From JADKFD01 sp050250665 (lineage in GTDB: Bacteria > Pseudomonadota > Gammaproteobacteria > Xanthomonadales > SZUA-5), in the NCBI GenBank assembly GCA_050250665.1, contig JBFWOF010000082.1, positions 1 through 17,588 of the forward strand: 17,588 nucleotides of DNA, in the 5' to 3' direction. Below are positions 1-7,313 of this stretch, one piece after another. Below the pieces are notes generated by a model. It did no database searches, was not told where the DNA came from, and worked only from the letters and a program-made list of their open reading frames with translations. Within the stretch, counting starts at the first letter, position 1. Every line of letters begins with the position of its first letter. Made by a program: the position numbers and the translations under genes.

Positions 1-406
1 TCGCTCCTACACGCAATCGGCTCCGCGATATGGCACCAGCCTCATGTGGAGCGACCTCGCGTCGCGACCGGTGTAGACGCAGGCCCGTCAGGACATCAAT
101 CACACCAGCAATCGCGGACAGAGTCCGCTCCCACAGGTAGGAGCGACCTTGCGTCGCGACCGGTGTAGACGCAGACCCGTCAGGACATCAATGACAGCAT
201 TCGCGGACAGAGTCCGCTCCCACAGGTAGGAGCGACCTTGCGTCGCGACCGGTGTAGACGCCGACCCGTCAGGACATCAATGACAGCATTCGCGGACAGA
301 GTCCGCTCCCACAGGTAGGAGCGACCTTGCGTCGCGACCGGCGCAGACGCAGACCTGTCAGGACATCAATTACAGCAGCGATCGCGGACAGAGCCCGCTC
401 CCACAG
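1..406. repeat. REP/BIME-like tandem array, four units of about 90 bp
   Basis: Four near-identical units begin at about 46, 137, 226 and 315, so the period is 89-91 bp. Each unit carries a plus-strand element headed GTAG (GTGG in the first) with stem GCGAC/GTCGC, for example 143-147 with 153-157. It also carries a minus-strand element headed GTGGG with stem GCGGAC-AGA-GTCCGC, for example around 202-216. About 45 bp of conserved spacer separates the two. The tetranucleotide head plus an imperfect palindrome in two orientations is the design of REP elements mobilised by RAYT (TnpA-REP) enzymes. Positions 1-11 are the reverse complement of another GTAG head, so the array probably continues to the left. 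It ends 6 bp from the stop codon of the gene at 412-1986 and may protect or terminate that transcript. The repeats are seen directly; the REP class is inferred. Confidence 0.85.
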
Positions 407-411
407 CTGCG

Positions 412-1986
412 CTACTTGCGGGTCAGGGCGCCGAGGATGCCGCGGATCAGCTGGCGGCCGAACTGGCTACCGACCGAACGTGCAACGGACTTGGCGAAGG
501 CCTCGCCTACGCCTTCGCGCTGGCGGCCGCGTGCGGCGGGCTTGGCAGCGGGTGCCTGGCGTGGCGCTGCCGGGGGGCGCGAGCGCGGGGCCGGCGCCGG
601 GGCGGGCGGAGGCGGGGCCTCGGGCTTGCCCCAGGGCCAGTTCAGGGACCAGCCGCCATCTGATGCCGGAGCATCGGGTGCAGTTTCCGGCAGGGCGGGG
701 GCTTCGGTCCGCTGCTTGAGCACCTCAAAGGCGGACTCGCGGTCGATGGCTTCATCGTACTTGTTGCCGATGGGGCTCTGCGCCCGAACGGCCTGGCGCT
801 CTTCTTCGGTAATGGCACCAATGCGGCAGCCTGGCGTCAGGATCCAGGCGCGTTCGACCATTTCCGGCGGGCCACCGTCTTTCAGGAAGGACACCAGCGC
901 CTCGCCCACACCCAGTTCGGTGATCGCGGCGACCACGTCCAGCTTCGGGTTCGGCACGAAGGTCTCGGCCGCGGTCTTGACTGCCTTCTGATCGCGCGGT
1001 GTGAACGCCCGCAGCGCGTGCTGCACACGATGACCGAGCTGGCCGAGGATGTCGTTGGGAATGTCGTCGGGGTTCTGGCTGCAGAAATACACACCCACGC
1101 CTTTGGAGCGGATCAGCCGCACCACCTGTTCCACCCGTTGCACCAGCGATGCTGGCGCGCCGTCGAAGAGCAGATGGGCCTCGTCGAAAAAGAACACCAG
1201 ACGCGGCTTGTCCAGATCGCCGACTTCAGGTAGTTGCTCGAAGAGTTCTGACAACAGCCACAGCAGGAAGCTGGAATACAGCTGCGGCTTCATGATCAGC
1301 TGCTCGGCGCTCATGACATTGATGACGCCGCGACCCTGAGGGTCTATCCGGAAGAAGTCCTTGAGCTCGAAGGCCGGTTCGCCGAAGAAGGCGCGGGCAC
1401 CCACGTCCTCCAGCCCAAGCAGCGCGCGCTGCACGGCGGCAATCGAGGTGGTGGAAACCAGGCCAAATTCGGCCGAAATGGTCTTGGCGTTCTCGGAGAC
1501 ATAGTTGAGCATTGCCCGGAGATCGGGCAGATCGATCAGCAGCAGGCCTTCCTGGTCCGCCACCCGGAACACCACATTGAGCACGCCGGACTGCACTTCG
1601 TTCAGGTCCATCAGCCGTGCCAGCAGAATCGGCCCCATCTCGGTGATGGTGGTGCGCAGCGGATGGCCGTTCTTGCCGTAGATGTCCCAGAACACCACCG
1701 GATTGGCGCCCGGCTGCCAGCTGTCCTCGATGCCGAGCATCTTCAGGCGATTGCGGAGCTTGTCCCCCAGCACTGCCGCCTGCGACAAGCCGGCCAGATC
1801 ACCCTTCACGTCGGCCAGGAATACAGGCACGCCCTGTTTGGAGAATTCTTCGGCCAGCAGCATCAGCGACACGCTCTTGCCGGTGCCGGTAGCCCCGGCG
1901 ATCAGGCCGTGGCGGTTGGCGTACTTGGTCAGTACCGAGAGATCACGGGAACCGCGCGCGATCGGGATCAATCCGGGAGTCGTCAT
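412..1986 (-). CDS. yjgR: HerA/YjgR-type ATPase (DUF853, helicase HerA-like)
   Basis: The protein is 524 residues and belongs to the HerA/FtsK-type P-loop ATPases, close to E. coli YjgR in length and motifs. The Walker A motif GATGTGKS is at residues 31-38, preceded by the family's NRHGLI segment and followed by VFLADVKGDLAG. Walker B is LVFFFDEAHLLFD at about 262-274. Residues ~425-490 form a Pro/Ala-rich linker, and the last ~35 residues (VGSQFGRQLIRGILG) match the family's conserved C-terminal helix. The cellular role of YjgR is not well established; relatives are hexameric DNA-translocating or helicase ATPases, so a nucleic-acid motor is inferred. No signal peptide is seen, so it should be cytoplasmic. 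The ATG at 1986 fits the family N-terminus, though I see no strong Shine-Dalgarno. It lies 144 bp downstream of the channel gene on the same strand, and the REP array follows its stop. Confidence 0.9.
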   Translation of the reverse strand: MTTPGLIPIARGSRDLSVLTKYANRHGLIAGATGTGKSVSLMLLAEEFSKQGVPVFLADVKGDLAGLSQAAVLGDKLRNRLKMLGIEDSWQPGANPVVFWDIYGKNGHPLRTTITEMGPILLARLMDLNEVQSGVLNVVFRVADQEGLLLIDLPDLRAMLNYVSENAKTISAEFGLVSTTSIAAVQRALLGLEDVGARAFFGEPAFELKDFFRIDPQGRGVINVMSAEQLIMKPQLYSSFLLWLLSELFEQLPEVGDLDKPRLVFFFDEAHLLFDGAPASLVQRVEQVVRLIRSKGVGVYFCSQNPDDIPNDILGQLGHRVQHALRAFTPRDQKAVKTAAETFVPNPKLDVVAAITELGVGEALVSFLKDGGPPEMVERAWILTPGCRIGAITEEERQAVRAQSPIGNKYDEAIDRESAFEVLKQRTEAPALPETAPDAPASDGGWSLNWPWGKPEAPPPPAPAPAPRSRPPAAPRQAPAAKPAARGRQREGVGEAFAKSVARSVGSQFGRQLIRGILGALTRK

Positions 1987-2038
1987 GGTGCGAGTCGGTT
2001 GCTGCAGAAGTAGTCCCTAGGCTATCGGTGATTGCGGC

Positions 2039-2095
2039 AAAAAGGGAAACGGAAAGGGCAAGAATCCGGAAAAAGGGAAATGGAAAAAGGGAGAG
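2039..2095. repeat. Purine-rich intergenic tract with short tandem repeat
   Basis: In the 144-bp gap between the two minus-strand genes, all but six of 57 plus-strand bases are A or G. The 11-mer GGAAAAAGGGA occurs twice, at 2068-2078 and 2082-2092, and related AAAGGGAAA blocks lie just before. On the coding (minus) strand this would be a pyrimidine-rich leader segment ahead of the HerA-like gene. No transcript or protein function is evident. Confidence 0.7.
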
Positions 2096-2130
2096 CGCGC
2101 TGCGGCTCGCCGTGCCAGCCCCTGATCGCC

Positions 2131-5100
2131 TCAGGCCGCATTCGTTGCGGGTTTTCCCGGCACCCGATGCAGATGCAGATCGAGCTGCGGGTAGGCGATG
2201 CTGATGCCGAGGCGGCGGAAGCTGTCGATGATCTGCGCGTGGAGGTCATCGCTGACCCGCAGGCGGTCGCCGATTTCGCGCACGAAACAGCGCAGTTCGA
2301 AACTCAGCGTGCTGTCGGCCAGGGCCATGAACAGTGCTGCCGGTGGCGGATCGGCCAGTACCCCCGGGTGCTCCTGCGCCAGCTGCAGCAGCGTCGAGCG
2401 CACCAGCGCCGGGTCGGAGTCATAGCTGACTCCGACCTTGATGGTGATACGGGTGGTGGTGTCGCTGAGCGTCCAGTTGACGAAGCGTTCGGTGATGAAG
2501 GTCTTGTTGGGGATGACGATCTCGCGGTTGTCGAAATCGGCAATGGTGGTGGCGCGGGTGCGGATGCGGCGCACGGTGCCGGTGAGATCACCGATGGTGA
2601 CCACATCGCCCACCCGGAACGGGCGCTCGAACAGCAGGATCAGGCCAGCGACGAAATTGCCGAAAATCTCCTGCAGGCCGAAGCCCAGACCCACCGAAAA
2701 GCCCGCGGCCAGCCACTGCAGATGGCCCCAACGCAAGCCCAGAAACCCAAATACGGCCACCAGCAGTATGAAGGTGATGACGTAGCGGGTGACGGCAACG
2801 ATGGCGTAGCGCATCGAGGCGTCGGCCAGAAAACGCTCCAGCAGCATGATTTCCAGCAGGCCGGGCAGATTGCGTGCCGCGCTGGCGCCCAGCACCAGCG
2901 TGATCAGCGCCAGGCTGAGGTCAGCCAGCGACACCGCCCGTAGCTGGGCAACGCCATCCACTATCTCGCTGGTATGCCAGAGTACGACCCGATCGAGCAT
3001 GGTGAAGGCCGGTGCCACCTCGGCCAGCGACCAGGCCAAACCCAGCACCAGCAGCAGGACCGTGAAGGCACGCAGCAGTCGCCTTGACTGCGAGCTGGCC
3101 AGGCGCACGTCCACACTGTCCTGAACCACATCGGGTGCATCCAGATTGGCGCCGCGAGCATCGCCCTTGTCGGGTTCCTCTGCCTGCGCCTGCTTCGCCA
3201 GTGCCAGACGGCGTTCGCCCAGCATCAGCCAGCGCAGTACCAGTCCGTGCGCCAGGCTGACCCCGAACAGCACCGCCAGGGTGCTCAAGCTGAGTTTCAA
3301 CAGCATGGCCGAAGTCAGCACGAAGCCGAACAGCGGCAGTATGGCCAGGAACAGGAAAGCGAGGGTCAAGCCCACTCGCAGCAGGCGCTGCAGGCCCTGA
3401 TGGCGCCCCGGGCCGCCGCCGCGCGCCGACAGCAACCGTTCCGGATGCAGCAACCACCAGCAGATGGCGGCCAGGGACAGGTGCAGCAGCACCAGCACCA
3501 TGCGCAGCAAGGTGCCGTTGGCGCTGTCCAGATCACGCGCGAAGCAGATGCCGGCCAGCACCAGCAGCGGAATGAACACCGCATACAGGAAGGTGCGCAG
3601 ACGCAGGATCGCGGCGCGACGTGCCCGTGGCCAGCGCAGATGCGCCTGGGCCAGGCCATTCTGGCGGCACATCGCGATGGTCAGCGTCAGGAAGTACAGA
3701 TAGGGCGCCATGGTGCTGAGCGCGCGGCCCAGACTGTGGGTGAAGCGCCCACCGGTGCCGACGCTCTGCAGGATATGCCCCAGCATCAGAAACAGCAGCA
3801 TCATCGGTGCCGCGCGCACGGCCGTCAGCGCCAGTGCCCTCAGCGTGTAGCGATAGCGATCCTCGCGTACCTTGCGCAAGTTGTCGGCCAGCTGCTTCAG
3901 GGCCCGGTCGATGCGACGGCGCAGCAGCACCACGATCAGTGGCAGCATCAGGCCGACAATCCACAAAGGTTTGCCGGGCAGACTGTCGAGGACCTGGTTG
4001 GCGACAAATTGCCAGCGCGTCGGTTTGAGCAGATCACTCCATTGCTCCCACAGCTCGCCGGTCCAGCGCAGATTGACCGGCGGGTGACTGGGTACCCAGA
4101 GCAGATTCTGGTCGAGCAGGGCGGTGAGTTGTGCGGCGCTGTCGATCAGCTGCTCCAGCTGCGCATCGGAATCGCCAAGCAGCTCCTGAACGCGCAGATA
4201 TTGCTGTTGTAGCCGCGGCAGCAACTGCACCCGCAGCAACAACAGATCACTGAGCTGAGCCTGGCGTTCCGGTGCCAACGGCGGCTCGGAATCGGCGTCC
4301 GCCAGACGCAGCGCCAGCGCGCCCTGCACGCTGCCCAGTTCATCGCGTTCCTCGGAGATCGCGATCTGCGCCAACTGGGCGTCGGCGGCTTCGGCACGCA
4401 GGTCCTGTTGCTGCGATCGGAGGGCGGTAGTGCTGGGCAGCTTGCGGCGCTCAGCCATCAGCACCTTGCCGATGGCGTCGGTGATGCCGCCGATGTTGAT
4501 GCGTGCCCGGGCGTTGCCCAGTGACAGGCTGGTGCGATTGGTCTGGGTCGTGAGCGTCTGCACACGCTCGCGCAGTTCGGCGACGCGCCGGGTCAAGGTC
4601 AGCAACTGCTCGGCGCTTTCGAGGTTCTCCCGGGCCAGGTCACGCAGCGGCGCAGGCGCATTTTCATAGAGTTCGGCCTGCGAACGAAGGCGCTCTATTT
4701 CGATACCGAGTTCGTTGTTGCTGCGCTCGGCGATCAGCTGCTCCAGCGCTGCCACGCGTTCATTGCGGTCACTGAGATCGCGCGTGAGATTCTGCTTGCG
4801 CGCCTCGGCGCCCTGAAGTCGCAGGTCCAGTTGACTCTGTTCGGCCAGCAGCAGCGCCTGGCGAGCCCGCAGAGCGCGCAGCTCGGCCATCTTCACCAGC
4901 CGCTGGATTCGCGCACTCAGGTTGCCGCTTTCCTCGCTCACGGCGTAGGCATCAATGTGCGCGCCGAGTTCACTCAATTCGCGACGCAGCGGTCCGGGAC
5001 GCTGCTGCCATTCGATACTGGCGTTGGTGGCCTGGGTCAGCTTGTCCTGAAGGCTGGCACGCGCCGCCTGTTCGGTCGCCAGCAGCTGTTCCAGATCGTT

Positions 5101-6210
5101 GACCGAGGCCCGTTGCGGCAGGCTGCCGCGCCAGCGCAGCAACTCCTCGGCTCTGGAACGTTGCTGGTCCGTGGCTAGTGAACGTTCGATCTCCGCCGCG
5201 GCCTCCTGTGCTTCTGCGGCCAGAGCCGAGCGTCGCTCGATACTGGTATCGGCTTCCGCATCGCGAGCCTGCGCCGTGTCGATCTGGGTCAGCGCTTCGG
5301 CCCGTTGAGCCTCGTTCCAATCGTTCCTGGAGGTCAGTTCGGCCTTGAGCGCGGTGATCTCTGCCGCCAGCGATCCTGGAATCGGCACCGCCGGTGCTGC
5401 CGCAGGGTCCGCGGATGAGTGGCCGTCCCAGCGCGCGCGCAGGGCAGCCTCCTCGGCTACGCTGATGCTGGCCAGGGCCTGATCGAGCACGCGTTTGAGA
5501 TCAGGCAGATCCGGGCGAACGGCAAAGGCCAGATCGGCTTCCAGACCAGGCTCACCAATCACTCGCAGCGAACCTTTCAAACCATTGCGCTGAATGGCGT
5601 AGTCGGCGCTCAGCAGATCGCCGACATAGACGTCGGCTCTGCCCTCGGCCACTTCGCGCAGGGCCAGTCGCACGTTGGCTGCAGGCTGCAATTCGGTGTC
5701 AAAGCCGGCGTCCCGCAACAATTCCAGCCAGACGTGGCCGGCAACCACGGCAATTCGACGCTGTCGCAGCGATTCCAGATCGGCAATCGAGTCAGCCTCG
5801 GTGCGCCCGATCAGGGCCGCCGGCAGGTGCAGATAGGGGCGACTGAAGAGCAGCTTGTCACCGCGCTGCTCGGTCTTGAACATGCTGGTCAGCATGTCGA
5901 CCTCGCCGGCCTCCAGTTGCTGGCGGGCGCCGACGGCGCTTTCGGCGCGGCGGATCTCGAAGCGCAGACCAGTGCGCCTGGAGATCAGTTGCAGCAGATC
6001 GGCGGACAATCCGACATGGCGTCCATTGGCATCCAGGGAATCCACCGGCGCCAGACCCGGATCTGGTGCGACCCGCACCGATTGCTGGCGCTGCACCCAG
6101 GCCTGCGCCTGCTGGTCGAGAATGTCCTCGGCCCACAATCGGCTGCCCGAAAGTGTCAGAAGCAGGCAGTGCAAGGCGAGCATCAGCTGCCGAATGACGG
6201 TGCTCCGCAT
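2131..6210 (-). CDS. Solute-binding-domain / MscK-type mechanosensitive channel fusion
   Basis: From the ATG at 6210 the product is 1359 residues. I prefer this start to the one at 6258 because it puts a signal peptide first (MRSTVIRQLMLALHCLLL...LWA), although neither start has a clear Shine-Dalgarno. Residues ~44-262 form a periplasmic binding fold of the SBP_bac_3 type. They include FKTEQRGDKLLFSRPYL, whose Arg116 sits where amino-acid-binding proteins bind the substrate carboxylate, and YVGD with Asp198 where they bind the amino group. A long, probably periplasmic, coiled coil spans ~282-704. About eleven membrane segments follow, between ~745 and 1206. The pore helix and beta domain (VGLGFGLQEIFGNFVAGL, then ERPFRVGDVVTIGDLTGTV, then VIPNKTFITERFVNW) closely resemble E. 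coli MscK/MscM. The family relieves hypo-osmotic stress. Ligand control by the extra domain is my inference. MscK is about 1120 residues, and the N-terminal binding domain largely explains the extra length. Confidence 0.9.
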   Translation of the reverse strand: MRSTVIRQLMLALHCLLLTLSGSRLWAEDILDQQAQAWVQRQQSVRVAPDPGLAPVDSLDANGRHVGLSADLLQLISRRTGLRFEIRRAESAVGARQQLEAGEVDMLTSMFKTEQRGDKLLFSRPYLHLPAALIGRTEADSIADLESLRQRRIAVVAGHVWLELLRDAGFDTELQPAANVRLALREVAEGRADVYVGDLLSADYAIQRNGLKGSLRVIGEPGLEADLAFAVRPDLPDLKRVLDQALASISVAEEAALRARWDGHSSADPAAAPAVPIPGSLAAEITALKAELTSRNDWNEAQRAEALTQIDTAQARDAEADTSIERRSALAAEAQEAAAEIERSLATDQQRSRAEELLRWRGSLPQRASVNDLEQLLATEQAARASLQDKLTQATNASIEWQQRPGPLRRELSELGAHIDAYAVSEESGNLSARIQRLVKMAELRALRARQALLLAEQSQLDLRLQGAEARKQNLTRDLSDRNERVAALEQLIAERSNNELGIEIERLRSQAELYENAPAPLRDLARENLESAEQLLTLTRRVAELRERVQTLTTQTNRTSLSLGNARARINIGGITDAIGKVLMAERRKLPSTTALRSQQQDLRAEAADAQLAQIAISEERDELGSVQGALALRLADADSEPPLAPERQAQLSDLLLLRVQLLPRLQQQYLRVQELLGDSDAQLEQLIDSAAQLTALLDQNLLWVPSHPPVNLRWTGELWEQWSDLLKPTRWQFVANQVLDSLPGKPLWIVGLMLPLIVVLLRRRIDRALKQLADNLRKVREDRYRYTLRALALTAVRAAPMMLLFLMLGHILQSVGTGGRFTHSLGRALSTMAPYLYFLTLTIAMCRQNGLAQAHLRWPRARRAAILRLRTFLYAVFIPLLVLAGICFARDLDSANGTLLRMVLVLLHLSLAAICWWLLHPERLLSARGGGPGRHQGLQRLLRVGLTLAFLFLAILPLFGFVLTSAMLLKLSLSTLAVLFGVSLAHGLVLRWLMLGERRLALAKQAQAEEPDKGDARGANLDAPDVVQDSVDVRLASSQSRRLLRAFTVLLLVLGLAWSLAEVAPAFTMLDRVVLWHTSEIVDGVAQLRAVSLADLSLALITLVLGASAARNLPGLLEIMLLERFLADASMRYAIVAVTRYVITFILLVAVFGFLGLRWGHLQWLAAGFSVGLGFGLQEIFGNFVAGLILLFERPFRVGDVVTIGDLTGTVRRIRTRATTIADFDNREIVIPNKTFITERFVNWTLSDTTTRITIKVGVSYDSDPALVRSTLLQLAQEHPGVLADPPPAALFMALADSTLSFELRCFVREIGDRLRVSDDLHAQIIDSFRRLGISIAYPQLDLHLHRVPGKPATNAA

Positions 6211-6367
6211 GCGATTGACCGATGGTGGCGGGGGTGGCCAAGCATAGGCCAACGACATGGCTGAGCACGGTGGCAGGGATTCTGCGCAGCTCGGGCCTGT
6301 TTACATCGTTCACACAGTTGATCGAATCATGCAGACTTGGCCTGACCCGAATGACCGGACCACCACG

Positions 6368-7006
6368 ATGACCATCCGTGTTGCGATCGTTGATGACCAC
6401 GCCATCGTCCGAGTGGGATTTCTCGGAATGCTGGCGGGCGATTCCGGTATCGAGGTCATCGCCGAGGGCGATTCCGGCGAACAGGCACTGCAGATCGTGC
6501 GTGAGTCTGACCCTGACGTGTTGATTCTGGACATCAGCATGCCCGGCATCAGCGGCGTTGAAGTGACTCAGCGCCTGGCCCGGAGCAAGTCGCGTACCCG
6601 CGTGGTGATCGTCACCATGCACAGTGACGGCCCGCTGCCCAAGCTGCTGCTGGAAGCAGGTGCCAGCGGTTTTCTGACCAAGAACTGCACCGGAGAGGCG
6701 TTACGCCGTGCGGTCCGCACGGTGGCGGCCGGCCAGCGTTTCATTGATCACGATATCGCCCAGCGTCTGGCTCTGGCCGCTACCAGCGGCGAACAATCAC
6801 CACTGGACCGACTGACCGCCCGCGAACTGGGTGTGGCCCTGATGCTCGGGCGCGGCGTACGTTCGGTAGAGATCGCGGAGCGCCTGCACATCAGCGAGAA
6901 GACCGTCCATACCTACAAGTCACGGATCTACGACAAGCTCGAGATCGACTCCGAAGCAGCGTTGACCCTGCTGTTGCTGCGCTATGGGCTGCTGACCGAG
7001 GCTTGA
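6368..7006 (+). CDS. GacA/UvrY-like NarL-family response regulator
   Basis: The protein has 212 residues. The receiver domain (1-~120) has the acidic pair DD at 9-10, phospho-acceptor Asp55 in LILDISMPG, Thr83 and Lys105 (FLTKN). The LuxR-type helix-turn-helix is at ~146-205 (LTARELGVALML...SEKTVHTYKSRIYDKL). The sequence SPLDRLT.REL..ALML and the C-terminal LTLLLLRYGLL match the GacA/UvrY subgroup better than NarL or FixJ. In that pathway a BarA/GacS-type kinase phosphorylates the regulator, which activates small RNAs that sequester CsrA/RsmA. No kinase gene lies in the window, and the usual uvrC neighbour is absent. In-frame starts also exist at 6257 and 6329. I chose 6368 because MTIRVAIVDDH is the normal family beginning. 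It is divergent from the channel gene, with 157 bp between the chosen starts. Assignment as the true GacA orthologue is likely but unproven. Confidence 0.88.
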   Translation: MTIRVAIVDDHAIVRVGFLGMLAGDSGIEVIAEGDSGEQALQIVRESDPDVLILDISMPGISGVEVTQRLARSKSRTRVVIVTMHSDGPLPKLLLEAGASGFLTKNCTGEALRRAVRTVAAGQRFIDHDIAQRLALAATSGEQSPLDRLTARELGVALMLGRGVRSVEIAERLHISEKTVHTYKSRIYDKLEIDSEAALTLLLLRYGLLTEA

Positions 7007-7010
7007 GAGA

Positions 7011-7035
7011 GGGGCAGGGGGCAGGGGGGCAGGGG
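7011..7035 (+). promoter_or_regulatory. G-quadruplex motif just behind the response-regulator stop
   Basis: Four guanine runs of 4, 5, 6 and 4 bases are separated by identical CA dinucleotides, starting 5 nt after the TGA. This satisfies the canonical G-quadruplex pattern with very short loops. It would form in the plus-strand DNA and in the 3' UTR of the regulator mRNA. A role in termination, stability or read-through control is inference. Confidence 0.7.
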
Positions 7036-7075
7036 AAGAGCGTGCGCACCCGGCGCAGAAACTTGGCAAGGAATG

Positions 7076-7107
7076 TAGGTCACGTTGGCCCGCAGGGCCT
7101 ACGTGAC
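7076..7107 (+). repeat. GTAG-headed REP hairpin, second family, copy 1
   Basis: A GTAG head overlaps a strong stem: GTCACGT (7079-7085) pairs with ACGTGAC (7101-7107), then a T-T mismatch, then GGCCC (7087-7091) pairs with GGGCC (7095-7099) around a GCA loop. The sequence differs from the REP family at 1-406. It lies between convergent genes and could impede exonucleases or polymerase. Confidence 0.75.
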
Positions 7108-7188
7108 GATGGCGACAGGCCAAGCGCGTCATGCAGCCCGCGGCGCGGGCAACATGACCTGCGGCTGGCAATGGACAACCCGGCTCTG

Positions 7189-7216
7189 GTACGTTGGCCC
7201 GCACGGCCTACGTGAC
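7189..7216 (+). repeat. GTAG-family REP hairpin, degenerate copy 2
   Basis: This repeats the core of the element 112 bp upstream (ACGTTGGCCCGCA.GGCCTACGTGAC), with a CGGCC arm instead of GGGCC and a degraded left flank. Two copies in one 307-bp spacer indicate a dispersed family rather than a chance palindrome. Confidence 0.65.
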
Positions 7217-7271
7217 GTCATTGCTACAGTGTTCGCCGCAATTGGGTCGGCGCACCGCCTCGACTTTGTTC

Positions 7272-7300
7272 ACCCGGAGCGCGCCTGGCACGCTCCGGGT
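7272..7300. terminator. 10-bp stem-loop after the rne stop (possible terminator)
   Basis: ACCCGGAGCG (7272-7281) and CGCTCCGGGT (7291-7300) form a perfect 10-bp stem with a 9-nt loop, beginning 13 nt past the rne stop in the direction of rne transcription. Neither strand shows a T-tract after the stem. It may be an mRNA-end stabiliser or a factor-assisted terminator rather than a classical intrinsic terminator. It could serve both convergent genes. Confidence 0.5.
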
Positions 7301-7313
7301 CCATGCCAGTAGA

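Noticed and set aside
1..406. CRISPR array
   Set aside because: The repeat units are long and the intervening sequences are themselves conserved, so there are no unique spacers; no cas genes nearby.
2032..2943. 303-codon plus-strand open frame antisense to the channel gene
   Set aside because: It mirrors the conserved MscS domain on the other strand and is Gln/Gly/Asp-rich with no family motif.
3247..4212. 321-codon plus-strand open frame antisense to the channel gene
   Set aside because: Gln/His/Ala-rich shadow of the membrane segments; no sign of selection as a protein.
6211..6258. Upstream start for the channel gene adding 16 residues (poly-Pro)
   Set aside because: The added residues would place a proline run before the signal peptide; the ATG at 6210 gives a normal export signal.
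5419..6264. 281-codon plus-strand open frame antisense to the binding domain
   Set aside because: Shadow of the SBP_bac_3 coding frame; no own start context or motif.
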